This document shows, piece by piece, positions 11,833 through 24,489 of a DNA stretch of 64,000 nt. The DNA is from Cynocephalus volans (lineage: Eukaryota; Chordata; Mammalia; Dermoptera; Cynocephalidae), in NCBI RefSeq assembly GCF_027409185.1, contig NC_084466.1:69298501-69362500 (forward strand). Direction: 5' to 3'. Numbering within the stretch: the stretch's first letter is position 1; every line of letters begins with the position of its first letter. The position numbers and the translations under genes were made by a program. The notes under the pieces were generated by a model. The model was given only the letters and a program-made list of their open reading frames with translations, was not told the origin of the DNA and did no database searches.

Positions 11833-12520
11833 TGAGGGGTCTTCAAAGAATTCAGGGATGAATTAACATTATCTTTTTTTATTTTTATTTATTTATTTTT
11901 TTACAGTACAGCAGACTTGGTCTTTTATTTTATATTTTTTACACCCATTGTGCCATGAATTCATAGGGAATAGGTTCCAACAGCCCAGGCTCCTTGCCAT
12001 TGGTTCTCACAAAGTGTGCTTTTCTGGGTGGAGCAGGCTGGTGGGTCAGTTGAACCCAAGTTCCTTTCTCTTTTGCTCTCTTCTTTTTCTTATCATTTTC
12101 CTTCAGGCATTTCAGGAACCTGTCTTGGCTCTTAGAGTGCTTAATATGTTCAATGCACACATTAATTCTAGTGACAAGAATCTTGCCCTTAACTTGTTTG
12201 TTTACAACAGTGCCAGCAGCATGCTGGGTAACATTGTAGACTCTTCCAGTTTTACCATGGTAACATTTGTGGGGCATTCCTTTTTGAACAGTACCCATAC
12301 CGCTGATGTCTACAATGTCACCTTTCTTGTAGATTCACATGTATGTAGCCAAAGGAACAACTCCATGCTTTCTAAAAGGCTTAGAGATCACATATTGGGT
12401 ACCTCTCCTCTTTCTCTTTGTGTTAGTCATTTTGACTAATTACTGGAAGATGATGTTTCCTGCTGAAAACCACATTATCTTTTAATTCTATTTTTCCATG
12501 AACTTTTTGAAGTATACTTG
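11833..12520 (-). mobile_element. Mariner-type MITE split by RPL21 retrocopy
   Basis: The left arm starts TGAGGGGTCTTCAAAG next to TA (11831-11832). The right arm ends TTCCATGAACTTTTTGAAG...TTG next to TA (12521-12522). Removing the RPL21 retrocopy leaves a palindromic element of roughly 80-90 bp like those at 12929, 38725 and 56393. The outer flanks join as CAACTA-TA-TGCT, which is the L1M sequence expected there, so the TA duplication and the host LINE are both clear. Confidence 0.85.
11878..12471 (-). pseudogene. RPL21: RPL21 processed pseudogene (60S ribosomal protein eL21)
   Basis: This intronless minus-strand copy of the large-subunit ribosomal protein L21 spans the 5' untranslated region (CATCTTCCAGTAATT), a start codon at 12430-12428, the coding region, a 3' end and an A-rich tail (complement at about 11874-11902). 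Recognisable segments include [29 protein letters not shown] and [10 protein letters not shown]. Codon 32, arginine in human, reads TGA. The normal stop is changed, adding three residues (QWV) before the next stop. Perfect 12-bp direct repeats, ACATTATCTTTT, flank it at 11866-11877 and 12472-12483. Those features show L1-mediated retroposition of a nearly full-length mRNA. It lies inside a MITE and is not expected to make functional protein. Confidence 0.95.
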
Positions 12521-12928
12521 TATGCTACTCACAAGAAAAACACTTTAAACATAAGGACACAGAAAGGTTGAAATAAAAGGATGAAAAAGATACACCATTA
12601 AAACACTAAAGAAACATGTTGTGCCTGTACTAATATCAAAGTAGAACTGAAGGAAAGAAGGAAAGAAGTATTACTAAAAATAAAAAGTGGGGCTTTGTAT
12701 AAAGATAAAAGTGTCAATATGCCAAGAAAAGATACCAATTGTAAATGTGTATGCACCTAATAACATAGCCTCAAAATGTATAAAGTAAAAACGGACTGAA
12801 CCAGAAGGAGAAATAGACAGATCTGCAAGTACATTTCTCTCAGTAACTGATAGACAAGCAGCCAGGAAGTTCTATAAGTATATAAAAGATTTGAGCAAAA
12901 TAGTTAAAAACTTAATCTTATCCATATA

Positions 12929-13009
12929 TGAGGTACTTCAAAAAATTCATGGAAAAATAGAATTAAAAGTTAATACAAATCTTTCCATGAACTTTTTGAA
13001 GTACTCTCA
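12929..13009 (+). mobile_element. Mariner-type MITE, complete
   Basis: This is an 81-bp near-perfect palindrome. It begins TGAGGTACTTCAAAAAATTC and ends GAACTTTTTGAAGTACTCTCA, with TA on both sides (12927-12928 and 13010-13011). The arms pair over about 30 bases around an AT-rich centre. It sits in the ORF2 part of the L1M and encodes nothing. An autonomous Tc1/mariner source is inferred from the TA target. Confidence 0.85.
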
Positions 13010-13429
13010 TATATAGACCACTGCATCAAACAACTGAAAAAATATGAAGTATTTTCAACTGGACATGAAGCATTTATTGAAATTGAATATATGTAGAGCC
13101 ATAAAGCAAATCTTAACAAATTGAAATGATTGAAATCAGAGTATACAAACCACATACTTTGTGTAGAAACACAAACCATAGTGGTATTCAGTTAGAAATC
13201 AGTAACAAAAAGGTAATTGGAACATTTTCACATATTTAGAAATTAAGCAATATACTTGTAAATAGCCAATCAAAGAAGAAATTCTAATGAATATCAGGAA
13301 AATTTTTAATTGAATGGTAATCGTGACATAACAAAACATGTGAGATGCAGGTAAGTGTACATAGAGGGAAATTGATAGTCTTAAGCATATATATTAGGAA
13401 AAAATAATGGCTGAAATCAATGATTGGGA

Positions 13430-14725
13430 CTTCCAGAATGGCTAAGTAAAGGGCAGGATGGGTTTGGAGTTCCCAAAATCCCCGTCCCCAAAGAATTATT
13501 ACTATTTGAACTGTGTGGCAGTTCACTGAACAGCTACTTTCACAGGACTTGTCTTTATTTGACCTGACTCAAGGTTTTAAGTCAGCTATTATAAATTTGG
13601 TCAAAGAATTAAAAGAAGCCATGTGTAAAGAATTAAAGGAAAACATGAGAATTATGCCTCCCCAAATAGACACTATTAATAAAGAGATGAAAATGATATT
13701 TTAAAAAAGAACTAAATAGAAATTCTGGAGACACAATGGAAATTTCTAAAGAAATTCTGGATGGACCACGGGTCTGTTGATGGATGACTGAATAAAGAAA
13801 TCGTAGTATGTATACACACACATGCACACAGTGGGATATTATTCAGCCTTAAGAAGGAGATCCTGCCATTTGCCACAACATGGATGAAATGGAGGGCATT
13901 ATGCTAAGTGAAATAAGCCAGACATAGAAAAACACTGCACGATCTCACATGTGGACTCTAAAAAAACAAAAACAAAAAAACCATAAAAAACAGAACAGAA
14001 TAAAACAGTGGTTACCAGGGGCAGGGAGGAAATGGGAAGAGGTAGGTCAAAGTTGCAGATATGTAGGATGAATAATTCTAGAGATCTAAATTACAACGTG
14101 AGGACTATAGTTAGTAATATATTGTATTCAGGATTTTTGCTGACAGTAGATTTTGGGTGCTTATGCCACACATGTAAAAAAAAAAGTAACAGTGAGATAA
14201 TGGGTATATTAATTCACTTGACTACAGTAAAAATTCACTATGTAAAAAACAGTTCTGAGGTTGAAAATCAAAAAATTAAATAGAGGGGCTTAACAGCAGA
14301 CTTGAACTGGCAGAAGAAAGAATCTATGAACTTGAAAACAGGTCAATTGAAATTATCCAGTCTAAGCATCAGAAAATAAAAAGAATGAAAAAAGAAACAA
14401 AAACAAAAAACGAACAGAGCCTCAGAGACCTGTGGGACACCATCAAGCTAACATACACATACTATCAGTTCTAAAAGGAGACGAGAGAAAGAGGAAGAAA
14501 TAGTTGAAAATATAATGGCAAAAAAACTTCTCAAATCTGATGAAAAACTGCACCAAATTTGCACATCCAAGAAACTCAACAAACTCCAAGTAGGATAAAC
14601 TCAAAGAGATCTACACCAAGACACAAGATAGTCAAACTGTCAAAAGGCAAAAACAAAGAGTCTTGAGAGCAGCAAGAGATATAATTCATCACATACAAAT
14701 CTCCCGCCAACATGTGATTTCCCAG
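13430..14725 (+). mobile_element. Second L1M fragment, 5' region and ORF1, interrupted
   Basis: ORF1-type sequence runs from about 13560 to 13740 (AAAGAATTAAAAGAAGCCATG, AATAGAAATTCTGGAG). It continues at 14257-14700 with GAACTGGCAGAAGAAAGAATC, AGAGCCTCAGAGACCTGTGG and CAAACTCCAAGTAGGATAAAC. An L1 3' end separates the two halves. Reading frames are broken throughout. Confidence 0.75.
13745..14255 (+). mobile_element. L1 3' end inserted in older L1M ORF1
   Basis: GGGATATTATTCAGCCTTAAG, CAACATGGATGAAATGGAGG and GTGAAATAAGCCAGACATAG encode the familiar C-terminal end of L1 ORF2 and run into its 3' untranslated region. Related TTCTGRRG sequence appears on both sides (near 13725 and 14253), consistent with a short target duplication. 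The element is 5' truncated. Confidence 0.75.
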
Positions 14726-14729
14726 AAGC

Positions 14730-15335
14730 CCACGCCTGGAAACCACCCAGACAGAATCTGAGGTAACAATCATTTGTGAGTCATCAACAGCGCCCCCTAT
14801 TGATGAAGTCAAAGATGGAAGACAGCAAAGTCTTTCAGGCCTTTCAGGGGCTCTCTCTTTAAAGTCTCTTATTTGGGGCCCCATCCTGGCCCTCTGCATT
14901 CTGTGAGTCAGGACTGAGAGGGCTCAGAGGGGCCATAGTAATAGTGCTGGCATGAGCCCACAAGCACGCATCACCAGGGTGTGAGATGACAATGACCACC
15001 TGTCTGCTGAAGGCCACAGGACTTGCCCAGTTGGGAAGCAGCTAAGCAGTAAGTAACTGTTGGCTTCAGATATTATAGTATTTGTTCTGAGCGTAAGGTT
15101 ATATATAACATTTCCCTTAGATATAAGTTCCTAGTAATGAAGTATAGTTATGAAGACTAGGCATGTTTCTTTACTTCATGTATTTATATCTACATGGATA
15201 TACATCTACAGTTTTATGTTGTACTTTATCTAAATACACGTCTACATATTTGATATGGTACTTATTTTATCTCTTCCTCAAAGATAGTTTAGTGGTAATT
15301 TGAGAAAAACTTGGATATCATTTTTTTCCAACATG
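14730..15335. other. No gene recognised
   Basis: No repeat family or coding exon was recognised here. Confidence 0.5.
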
Positions 15336-15339
15336 CCAA

Positions 15340-16440
15340 CCCAGGAGCCTGCTGTTGATTCAGCCAGCATTTCCCAAACTTCTATCATGTGGCAGACATT
15401 GTGCTAGATGCTGGACAAAGAGATGGGAGATGAGGTGCTCGTGGTGGGGCAGGAAGGGCACACACTCAGTCTGAGCTTGGCGAGAGGCACTGGAGAGGCT
15501 GCCGGAGGAGGTGACTCCTCCTCTGAGTCTTGAAGGATTAGCTAGGTGAGGTGAGGTGAGGGTAAGCAAGGCTTTCCAGGGAGAGAGACCAGAGTGTCTT
15601 GGAAGAGAGGAAGGAAGTATTTGGCACATTTGAGGGATTCCAGACAAAGAACCATGATATGACAAAGAAAATCAAAGTTCCAAAATTCAATTGAATTCAG
15701 CTCAATTCAATCAATATGTTTATCATTCCCTCCTCTGTGCACAGCTTCATGATAGATGCTGAGTTACAGCACTGCAGAAAGACACATTCACATGATTGCA
15801 ATCAAGCATGGCAAGTAGCAATAGCAGAACGTAGAGACAGGTAGCATCAGGGAGATAGGGGGGAACTTTGTCTGGAGGGTCTGAGTACTTTCAAAGGGAA
15901 GGGATGAACAGGAATTCAAGCCCACAACAGGAGGAAAAGGACATCTCGGTAGAGGACACAGCATGGGCTTCGGCCTAGAGGCAGGAAGCTGCGCTGTGTC
16001 GAGAGCTGAAGGTAGCTGGTAAGACTGAAACCTGGAATGGGAGTTGAGAGGACACTGGGTAAGAAAGTAAAGGAGAGATGAGCAGGAGCTGGCTTGCAGG
16101 AGGCCTTACTGAGGCATTTGGTTTGATCTTTGGGCTATGGGGTCTTCAGAGGTTTGTGAGGTGTGACATGATGAGACAGTGTTTTAGAAATACCCCTGGG
16201 GCTGCAGTGTAGGAGACAAGTGGGAGGGTCCCATCGATACAGGCAAACTGGCCTGAACAGTCCGTGGTCAACGAGATGAAGCAGAGGTGTAGTTTCAAGG
16301 AATATTAAGGACATTACCTGGTAGGGCTTGATGGTTTACAAAAAGTCTGGTGAGGGAGAGGAAGAGCTCGAGGATGAGCCCGTTTCTGGTTTGTGTGACT
16401 GGGTAGATGAGGTGCCACCAGCTGTCCACAGAATAGCCAC
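15340..16440 (-). mobile_element. L2 LINE body, antisense
   Basis: GGCAGACATTGTGCTAGATGC, then GGAGGAGGTGACTCCTCCTC, CTTTCCAGGGAGAGAGACC, GGCTTCGGCCTAGAGGCAGG and TGTGACATGATGAGACAG follow the L2 consensus read backwards. The copy is diverged and gapped around 15670-15860. Confidence 0.65.
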
Positions 16441-16444
16441 CATT

Positions 16445-16448
<4 letters not shown>

Positions 16449-16525
<77 letters not shown>
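16449..16525. repeat. (AC)n microsatellite, about 38 units
   Basis: An uninterrupted AC run of 77 bp. A pure run of this length is expected to be highly polymorphic and can adopt Z-DNA. The open frames of TH or CV repeats through it are artefacts. Confidence 0.98.
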
Positions 16526-16527
<2 letters not shown>

Positions 16528-16929
16528 GTCTTCCCTTTACCCCTGCTCTTTGCTCCCAAGCCAGAAATGCAAAAACCTGGGGGAAAACGGAAAGCCTCCC
16601 TGAAAGGTCTCATATTGCTCCACAGTGTGGTGCTTGGTGACGTTCCCCTAGTGAGGCCAGACCCTGGCAGCTTCTTCCAGAAAGCACAGAATGGAAACCA
16701 GGGCCCTTACCATGTGCCCGCACCCTTGTCTGGACACACGGAGGGCTTCCCTGCTCCTACCACTTCGCCATGCCCAGCCCTTTTTCTCATCGCTTGACCG
16801 CCTCTGTGGCCACTGGAATTTCTGTGGACAGTTCTGATATCTGATACCTCAGATGTCCGGCAATGTTTGGAGAGATTTCCCCCTCTCTCCTCCCCCTCTC
16901 TTCTTCCTTCCTTCTCTTTTTCTTTCTCC

Positions 16930-17620
16930 CTAGCTTTTATTTTACTGTGAAATACACTGCATTTACTAAGGTACATAAAGTTCACTCATAAAACTTAATG
17001 CATTTTTATAATTACACACGTGCAACCACCACCCAAGCAAAGACATAGAACACTGCTAGCCCCGCAGAAGCCCCTCTCAAGCACTCACCTAATCACAACC
17101 CTTAGTTCCCCCACCCCCCCAACCCCACAAGTAACTACTATCCTGTGGGATTCACTTCCTTGCTTTTCTTTTTTGTGTTATCACCTAAGTGTGTGCCCCT
17201 AAACAATAGGGTTTAGTTTTGCTTGCTTTGGAACTTTATTCTTAGAAATTCCTTGATCCTGCTTCCTTCTTTCAACACTATGTAAGATCCATCAGTGTTG
17301 CTGTATGCAGCTCTGCCATCCATCACATGGGTGTACCACCATTTTTTATTCCACTCTATTGCAACGATCATTGGATGGTTTGCAGTGTTGAGGTCTTATG
17401 AACAAAGCTCCTTGACCATGCTTGTATACGTGTCCTGGTCACAATTCACAGGTTTCCTCAGAGTTCATACCTGGGAGTGCAGCTGCTGGGTCATAAGGGG
17501 TCTTCACTATTGCATGATGTTACTTGCTATGTGTGAGGTTTCCTCTTGTCACAACCTCACCAACATCTGCCATTGTCTCTGCCTTTTTGTGTTAAACTTG
17601 TTCCCCAAATAGACTCTTCT
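16930..17620 (-). mobile_element. L1 3' region, antisense
   Basis: CACGTGCAACCACCACCCAAG, CAACCCCACAAGTAACTACTATCC, CCATCACATGGGTGTACCACC and CTGGGAGTGCAGCTGCTGGG are the reversed L1 3' untranslated segments in their usual order. The copy is old. Confidence 0.75.
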
Positions 17621-17629
17621 ACTAAAATA

Positions 17630-18904
<1,275 letters not shown>

Positions 18905-19019
18905 TGAGCACGGGACATGCAGGGCTGTGGGGTCCAGACTGGGCTGGACTGGGAGTCAAGTCCAGGGTGATCCCCTGTGCTGTAGAAAACATGCACTTCT
19001 TTGTTTCCTTGCAAGATCT

Positions 19020-19025
19020 AATAAA
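19020..19025 (+). terminator. Polyadenylation signal of CCDC70
   Basis: AATAAA lies 116 bases after the CCDC70 stop. A GT/T-rich stretch (GTTGTGATTTTTT) follows at about 19086-19098. This predicts a short 3' untranslated region. Confidence 0.7.
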
Positions 19026-19099
19026 GTCCTGAGGAGAGGTTTGGGCAACCAAATCTTCAAGAAAGGCCAGCTGCACTTTCTCCAGGTGTTGTGATTTTT

Positions 19100-19900
19100 T
19101 CCAAGGTCATATTCCCATCTTCCCCAGGCTGCTCTGTCACCATAGAGGCTGGTCCCAGGCAGTTCACAGTGATTCTGGCGAGAAAGAGTCGGGGAGGAGA
19201 GGCTCAGACGACGCCAGGCAGAGCCAGGCAGGGACAGAGGGGCTGAGGCACTTCACCTCTGTTACGCTTTGGGGACAACCACTTCTTCACTCTGGCAGTC
19301 TTGGAGTGGGCTGGCGGCTTTGCAGAAAAGGCTACAGTGCTGTTAACAATTCATCTGTGCCTCTTCCTCACCTGACAGGCCATTTTGGACACACAGGCAG
19401 AATCCCTTAATGATCCACTCACTGGTAGGTCCAAGTTCTCACCAAAGTTCCCAACTGCCCATTCTCTGTCAGCACAAGAAAGGGGCCATGGCATTGGGCT
19501 GAGTCCCACAAAAGCACGGACTGTCCTGATGATGGAGTCAAAGTGGACCCCTGGGATCATCTGGGATGTTCCTCCCTGCCCCTGCCCCATAGATTCCCAC
19601 TCACTCAGCTCTCACTGTCCCTGCATTTGCATTTCTTCATTATAAATTCCTTCCTTTGGGCTTTCTGCCTTCATTCATTCTAAGATGAAAATACCCCAGG
19701 GGGGTAAAGCATTAAACGAATGCACACTAATGTGGTCAAACAACTTACATGCTCAACTTTTCTTGTGGGCCTGGGGAGATTAGGTGGTCCTGCATGGAAA
19801 AGACTGGAAGTGGGAGAGAAAGAAGCACCAAGGCAGGCACGACGTCGTGCTTCCCTTTTCTTTGCCCTGGCCTTCATTGTTATTAACTCACCTCCTCTAC
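19100..19900. other. No gene recognised downstream of CCDC70
   Basis: Unique-looking sequence. Short open frames on both strands around 19350-19650 match nothing known to me. Confidence 0.5.
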
Positions 19901-19904
19901 TACT

Positions 19905-20065
19905 CAACAAGCACTTGCATATTTTCCAACTCATGTGGCCTTCACTACAACTCTGTGGGCTGACCAGGAAGGTACGTAAACATATTGTACAGAGGAGGAA
20001 ACAGAGACCTACAGAAGCAAAATGGCTGCATGTGGCCAGGCAAGTGGCAGATGGAAGGGCCAGAG
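19905..20065 (-). mobile_element. MIR SINE, antisense
   Basis: CTTCACTACAACTCTGTGGG, CAGAGGAGGAAACAGAGACC and GGGCCAGAGCTAGAATCTA follow the reversed MIR core. Confidence 0.75.
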
Positions 20066-20069
20066 CTAG

Positions 20070-20940
20070 AATCTACGTCGCCTGCCTCTTGGTCCCTCTC
20101 CTTTTCTAGTACTTCCCTGGTTCACGGTACATGACAGTAGGGTAGGACCGCCGACAGTGGTGTCCATACTGGGTGAACTTCAAAGTGCTTTGGGATTTCA
20201 CTGTGGCTTGGGGTGGCAGTGGAGACATGAGGAGAGGAGAGGACAAGGGACTTTACAAATTCCCTGGATAGGCCGAACATTCTCAGTACCAGGAGAGTGG
20301 GCCAACTCCCAGGAGCAGCCAGGCCTCTGTGACTCTAGATCTCACTGGGAAAGTCTGGGTTCCCTGCAAGGCCTCTGATTCTCAGAAGAATTAGGGCTAG
20401 GACATGGGAGCAGCTTTCTCTTCAGTCTCACACCTGTCCTCAGCTCCCCATGGGTCCCTGGGCAAAGACTTGAGCAAGCCATGGGGAAAGCAAGATGCTA
20501 GGGGTGAATCAGATATCAGGAGAGACTGCTGGGGCCCACACTCAAGATCTACTCAGCAGCATGGCAGGAACCACAGTGCAGCGAAGAGCTGCAGATTCAG
20601 CAGTCCCTAGGGATTCTGCCAAAGACAAAATTAGACAGTTGTTCATCTTGAGATGAAAAAAAAAAATGTGAACCAGGTGCAGGAAGGAACTGGGAATGTG
20701 CAGTGAATAGAAATGACCCCCTTAACAGCGTCCCATGGAAACCATGAGAGAGACACTGTCATTTGACAGAGGACTGGAGGAGCTGCCCAGAGAGGATAGG
20801 TGGGTCCCTCTGTGAGTCTATCCTTCACCAGCAAATAGCTCTGAGCTTTCACTGTCCCAGGCTCTGTCCTTTTAGGTCCAGGTAGGGAGATGGGCAGGTA
20901 AATGGGCCAGTGCCTGGCAAGGCAGTGAGGGCTGAAAGAC
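20070..20940. other. No gene recognised
   Basis: No repeat family or coding exon was identified, apart from a ten-base A run at 20656. Confidence 0.5.
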
Positions 20941-20949
20941 AGAACCATG

Positions 20950-22110
20950 GGGGGCTCCTTTGTTGCCTTTTAACCTCCTCTGGGAGTGGGGTCTGAGTGG
21001 ATGGGGTCTGGGAAGGGTTCCTAGAGGAGGTGATGGTTGAGTGAAGCCTCACAGTCAAGTGGGAATGAGCTAAAGGACAGGGCGAGAGGTAGGAGGGCAT
21101 TCCAGGGAGAGGGAACAGCGCAGGCGTGTGAGAGCGCGCAGCGATTAGAGGACCCGCAAGCGCTTCAGAGACCGTGGGGAATGCAGCACAATGAGCTGGA
21201 AGAGAACTGCTGACATAAGGCCTTGTGGGCCACAGGGAGCCACTGAAGAGTGTCAGGGGGGATGACATACTCAGATTTAAATTTTAGAAATGACATTTGG
21301 CTACTTAAAATGTGGTCTGTGGACCAGCAGCATCGGCCTCACCTGGGAGCTTGTTGGAAATGCAGGATCTCAGACCCTGCTCTGACCTATTGAGTCAAGC
21401 TTTGCATTTTTTAACAGGGTCCCTTTAAAGTTGGAGGCACATTTCTGAGGAGTGTGTGAGTGAAGGAGGCTGGAGGGGAGAGCTGGTGAGGTCGTCCAGC
21501 AGGTTGTGGAGGAATCCGGGTAGGAGGTGCTGGTGCCCTGCCCTGGGCAGCTGCAGGGTGAATGGCTACAAGGCAGGTCCGAGTCCACCGGCCAGGGATG
21601 GATCAGATTTGAGCAGTATGGGAGAGGCAGGCATCAAGGGCGATGTGTAGCTCCTGACTGGGACAATGAGGGTATGGTTATGCTGAGAGGAGGCAGAAGA
21701 AGAGGAGGAGTGGGGCTTCCCAGGGTGGGAGGAATGAAGAGTGTAGTCTGGGACATGCAAGATCACACGTTCCCCTTATCCACTATGGAGGGGAAGTTCT
21801 CCAAGCTGGGTCAGTGCTTGGGTGAACTCAACTTTCTCCTTGTTCACTGCCATCCTGCAAGAAGCTGTGCAGCCAGCATCCCTGTGTCACATAAACCCTT
21901 CCTCAGTTAATTCACCCTTTACATACTCAGCCACCACTGTGCCTTGCCGGCGCTGTGCTATGTCTGGGAATGAGTTGATGCCTGCCTACATGAGGCTTAT
22001 CTAGTGGCGGACACAGACAGTTACCTAATCACAATGTAACTATTTGTAAAATGTGACAAGTGCTGGGAAGGAGGAGGTGCATGGGGCTGCCTCTTTGAGA
22101 GAGCGTTACA
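20950..22110 (-). mobile_element. L2 LINE body, antisense, interrupted
   Basis: GGAGGGCATTCCAGGGAGAGG, GGCCTTGTGGGCCACAGGGAG and GGGATGACATACTCAGATTT follow reversed L2. A MER20-like element splits it at 21305-21445. A second reversed L2 stretch (GCTGTGCTATGTCTGGGAATG through TGACAAGTGCTGGGAAGGAGG) ends near 22085. The two may be separate copies. Confidence 0.65.
21305..21445 (-). mobile_element. MER20-like element inside L2
   Basis: AATGTGGTCTGTGGACCAGC, ACCTGGGAGCTTGTTGGAAATG and TTTTTTAACAGGGTCCC match MER20 read in reverse. It interrupts the L2 and so moved after it. Confidence 0.7.
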
Positions 22111-22114
22111 ACAG

Positions 22115-22760
22115 TGCACCCCACTCAAGTGCGTCTGAAACAAGAGCAAGATGCGTAGAGATAGATAAAACCAAGTTTTAGGCAAAAGAAAATTAACCTG
22201 CAGAAGCTGTGTATAACTAATAACCAGGAATCACTTGACCCTCAGCATAGGCTCAGATGAAGGGGAGGAGGCTGAAAATGTTCATGAAAGCATCTCGTAA
22301 CCCACTACCGTTGGCACACACAGAGATAGCTTTCTTTACAACCTCAGCGGGGCCAAAGCTGGCTTCCCCCTTTAAAACAGCACCCGTGACAGCTTCACTG
22401 AACTCCTGAGATTCCTTGGGCGTTTCAGAAGAAAAGGCACAGGCAGATGTCTAAGGGCAGCTCGGCCTTTCTGCTTTGATCTCCTGGCAGAGAGCAGTGT
22501 CCTTTATGCTGTTCTAGAGTCCTACTCATTTGGCTGAGTTCCAGATTCATAATGAATCATCTTTTATTCCAGAATCATAACGCAGACATTGGCAAGGGTG
22601 CCAGGGACAGCATCTATTGCCTTAAGTGCTACCTCACCATTAAAGTTACCCTGAGGAATTGTCATCTTCCCCTCAAAGCCTGAGCCCCACCACCTACCCC
22701 CAAGCACTTACCTGAACCTGCCAGAGGAAAAGAATAACATTTTTGAAATGCAGTGGGTTC
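22115..22760. other. No gene recognised
   Basis: No recognisable element or exon in this stretch. Confidence 0.5.
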
Positions 22761-22766
22761 TCCAGC

Positions 22767-23128
22767 TGTCATAGTCACTCGGGCTGTTATAACAGAATAC
22801 CACAGACTGAGTGGCTTATAAACAAAGGAAATATATATCTCAGGTCTGGACGCTGGAAAATCCAAGACCAAGGCACTGGCAGATTGGGTGTCTGGTAAGG
22901 AACTGCTTCCTGGTTCATAGATGGCGCCTTCTCTCTGTGTCCTCACATGGTGGAAGTGGCAAGGGGCTCTCTGGGGTTCCCTTATTAAGAATTCTAATCC
23001 CGTTCATGAGGGCTCCACTCCTGTGACCTAATCACCCCCAAAAGCCCCACCTCCAAATACCATCACCTTAGGGTTAGGATTTCAGCATATGGATTTTCAG
23101 GGGTGACACAAACATTGAGACCATAACA
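22767..23128 (-). mobile_element. Solitary ERVL-MaLR LTR, antisense
   Basis: In reverse orientation it opens TGTCATAGTCACTCGGGCTG, carries CAAGGCACTGGCAGATTGGG and TCATAGATGGCGCCTTCTCT, and closes GACCATAACA. Flanking pentamers are CCAGC and CCAGA, a near-match target duplication. It is the same LTR type as 29252-29620. Confidence 0.85.
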
Positions 23129-23159
23129 CCAGAGAAATATGTTCTGCTCATGAGAGCTG

Positions 23160-23345
23160 CCATGGGTATATTTAGGCTGCGGACCACAAGCATTGGACTC
23201 ACCTGTGGTTCTTGTCAAAATACAGATTCCTGGGCTCCACCACAGACTTAATGAACATGAGTCTCTGGGTGCCAGGCCCCCAAAATGTTTTTAACATTTC
23301 CCAGATGATTCTCAAGCAAATTAAATTCTAGGAAACACTGGTGTC
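23160..23345 (-). mobile_element. MER20-like hAT-Charlie element, antisense
   Basis: GCTGCGGACCACAAGCATTGG, CACCTGTGGTTCTTGTCAAA and CCAGATGATTCTCAAGC follow reversed MER20. Confidence 0.7.
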
Positions 23346-23394
23346 TAGTACAAAGTCCCTGGAACAGAAATCAAAGGCCTCAATTCTATTTCTA

Positions 23395-23470
23395 GTTATG
23401 CCACTCATGGCTAAGAGCTTGAGGGCACAGGTTGAGCCTGTTTCTTCATCTATAGAAGTAGTGGACTTTC
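23395..23470 (+). mobile_element. MIR fragment
   Basis: TTATGCCACTCATGGCTAAG followed by GCCTGTTTCTTCATCTATAG resembles the middle of MIR. Confidence 0.5.
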
Positions 23471-23639
23471 TAACTGAAGCAATTCCTGATAGGTGAGTGT
23501 TAGAAACTTGGTCTCAAGCCTGGGGCTCCTCCTGAGAACTTAGCTTGGGGCAGAGCAGCTCAGAGATCCTGCACCCTCCTTCAGCAGCCCAGGCACAGAT
23601 TACCTGCATGAGATCAATGTGATCCAGAACACAAGTTTG

Positions 23640-24480
23640 CAGATTGAAAGGCTCATCAGTGCCCAGAACAGTGAATGAAAATAGATCCAACCAGGACACA
23701 TCACTATGGAGTTTTAGAACACGGGGGGCAAAGAGAAGATCCTAAAATCTCCCAGAGAAAGAAAAAAAAGAGAGAGCAAGAGAAAGTTTTAAATAAAAAA
23801 ATTTAAATAAAGTTACATTAAAAAAATCAGAAATTAGAATTGCTTCAGATTTCTTCACACGATGGGAGGATGTTGGAACAATGGAGGACAAAGGACCTAT
23901 GATGTCAACATTCTGAGAGAAATTGTTTCCAACTATGAATTCCATATTCAGCCAAACTATTGATCATAAGCGAGGGTAGGATAAAGGCACTGCAGGCACT
24001 CAAGATGTCAATTAACCTCCAATACATCCTTTCTGGGAAGCCCCAGCAAAATGAGGGAGTTAAGCAAGACAGAGGCAGATGTGACCTTCAGGAAATAGGA
24101 GGTCAGACACAGAAGGCAGGAGGAGCAGACACCCCAGGTGATAGCTGTGGCCCAGGCCCAGACTGCAACAGATCTGCAGGCACTAAAGAAGACATCTTCA
24201 AGAGATGAAATTGATGGAATACCTAAAGTAACTGAATGCATTGAGAGAGGATTAACACTGCAGGGGGAGAGTCTGAGGGTGGATAAGACTAAGTATGGAG
24301 AAAACTCAGCAAGTGGGGGAAAAACAGTTAAATATTAATGTAAAGCAAACACTTGTACAGGACGGGAATAGCTACTATGTACTACATAAGCAGCTGTGAA
24401 GAGCATGTACGTAATTATATGAGTATAAACGCTAAATAGTGATCTCACCCAAATTACAACGCACAGGATTGGAATGAGAT
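23640..24480 (+). mobile_element. L1M/HAL1-type ORF1 fragment
   Basis: GAATTCCATATTCAGCCAAAC, AGGGTAGGATAAAGGCACTGC, AATGAGGGAGTTAAGCAAG and ATAGCTGTGGCCCAGGCCC follow the downstream ORF1 region of old L1M/HAL1 elements. No frame is intact. Confidence 0.65.
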
Positions 24481-24489
24481 GGGGGATGG

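Larger units (their letters stand above)
9560..13405 (+). mobile_element. Old L1M LINE, ORF1 end through 5' half of ORF2, carrying later insertions
   Basis: ORF1 C-terminal sequence lies around 10080-10420. The inter-ORF region resumes near 11170 with AGAGAATTCTTTACAAGACC and GAGATGCAGGAAAAAATAAAG. ORF2 5' sequence begins near 12540, with GTGTATGCACCTAATAACAT encoding the endonuclease NVYAPNN-type motif, and continues to about 13400. Many stops show it is long dead. It is interrupted by an LTR (10719-11156), a MITE with its own passenger (11833-12520) and a second MITE (12929-13009). Sequence at 10437-10718 does not fit L1 and is unassigned. The element may extend left to about 9190. Confidence 0.75.

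Noticed and set aside
11948-12439. 163-codon plus-strand frame
   Set aside because: It is the complement of the RPL21 retrocopy.
16295-16613. Open frames encoding long VC, CV or TH repeats around 16295-16613
   Set aside because: They are translations of the pure (AC)n microsatellite and not proteins.
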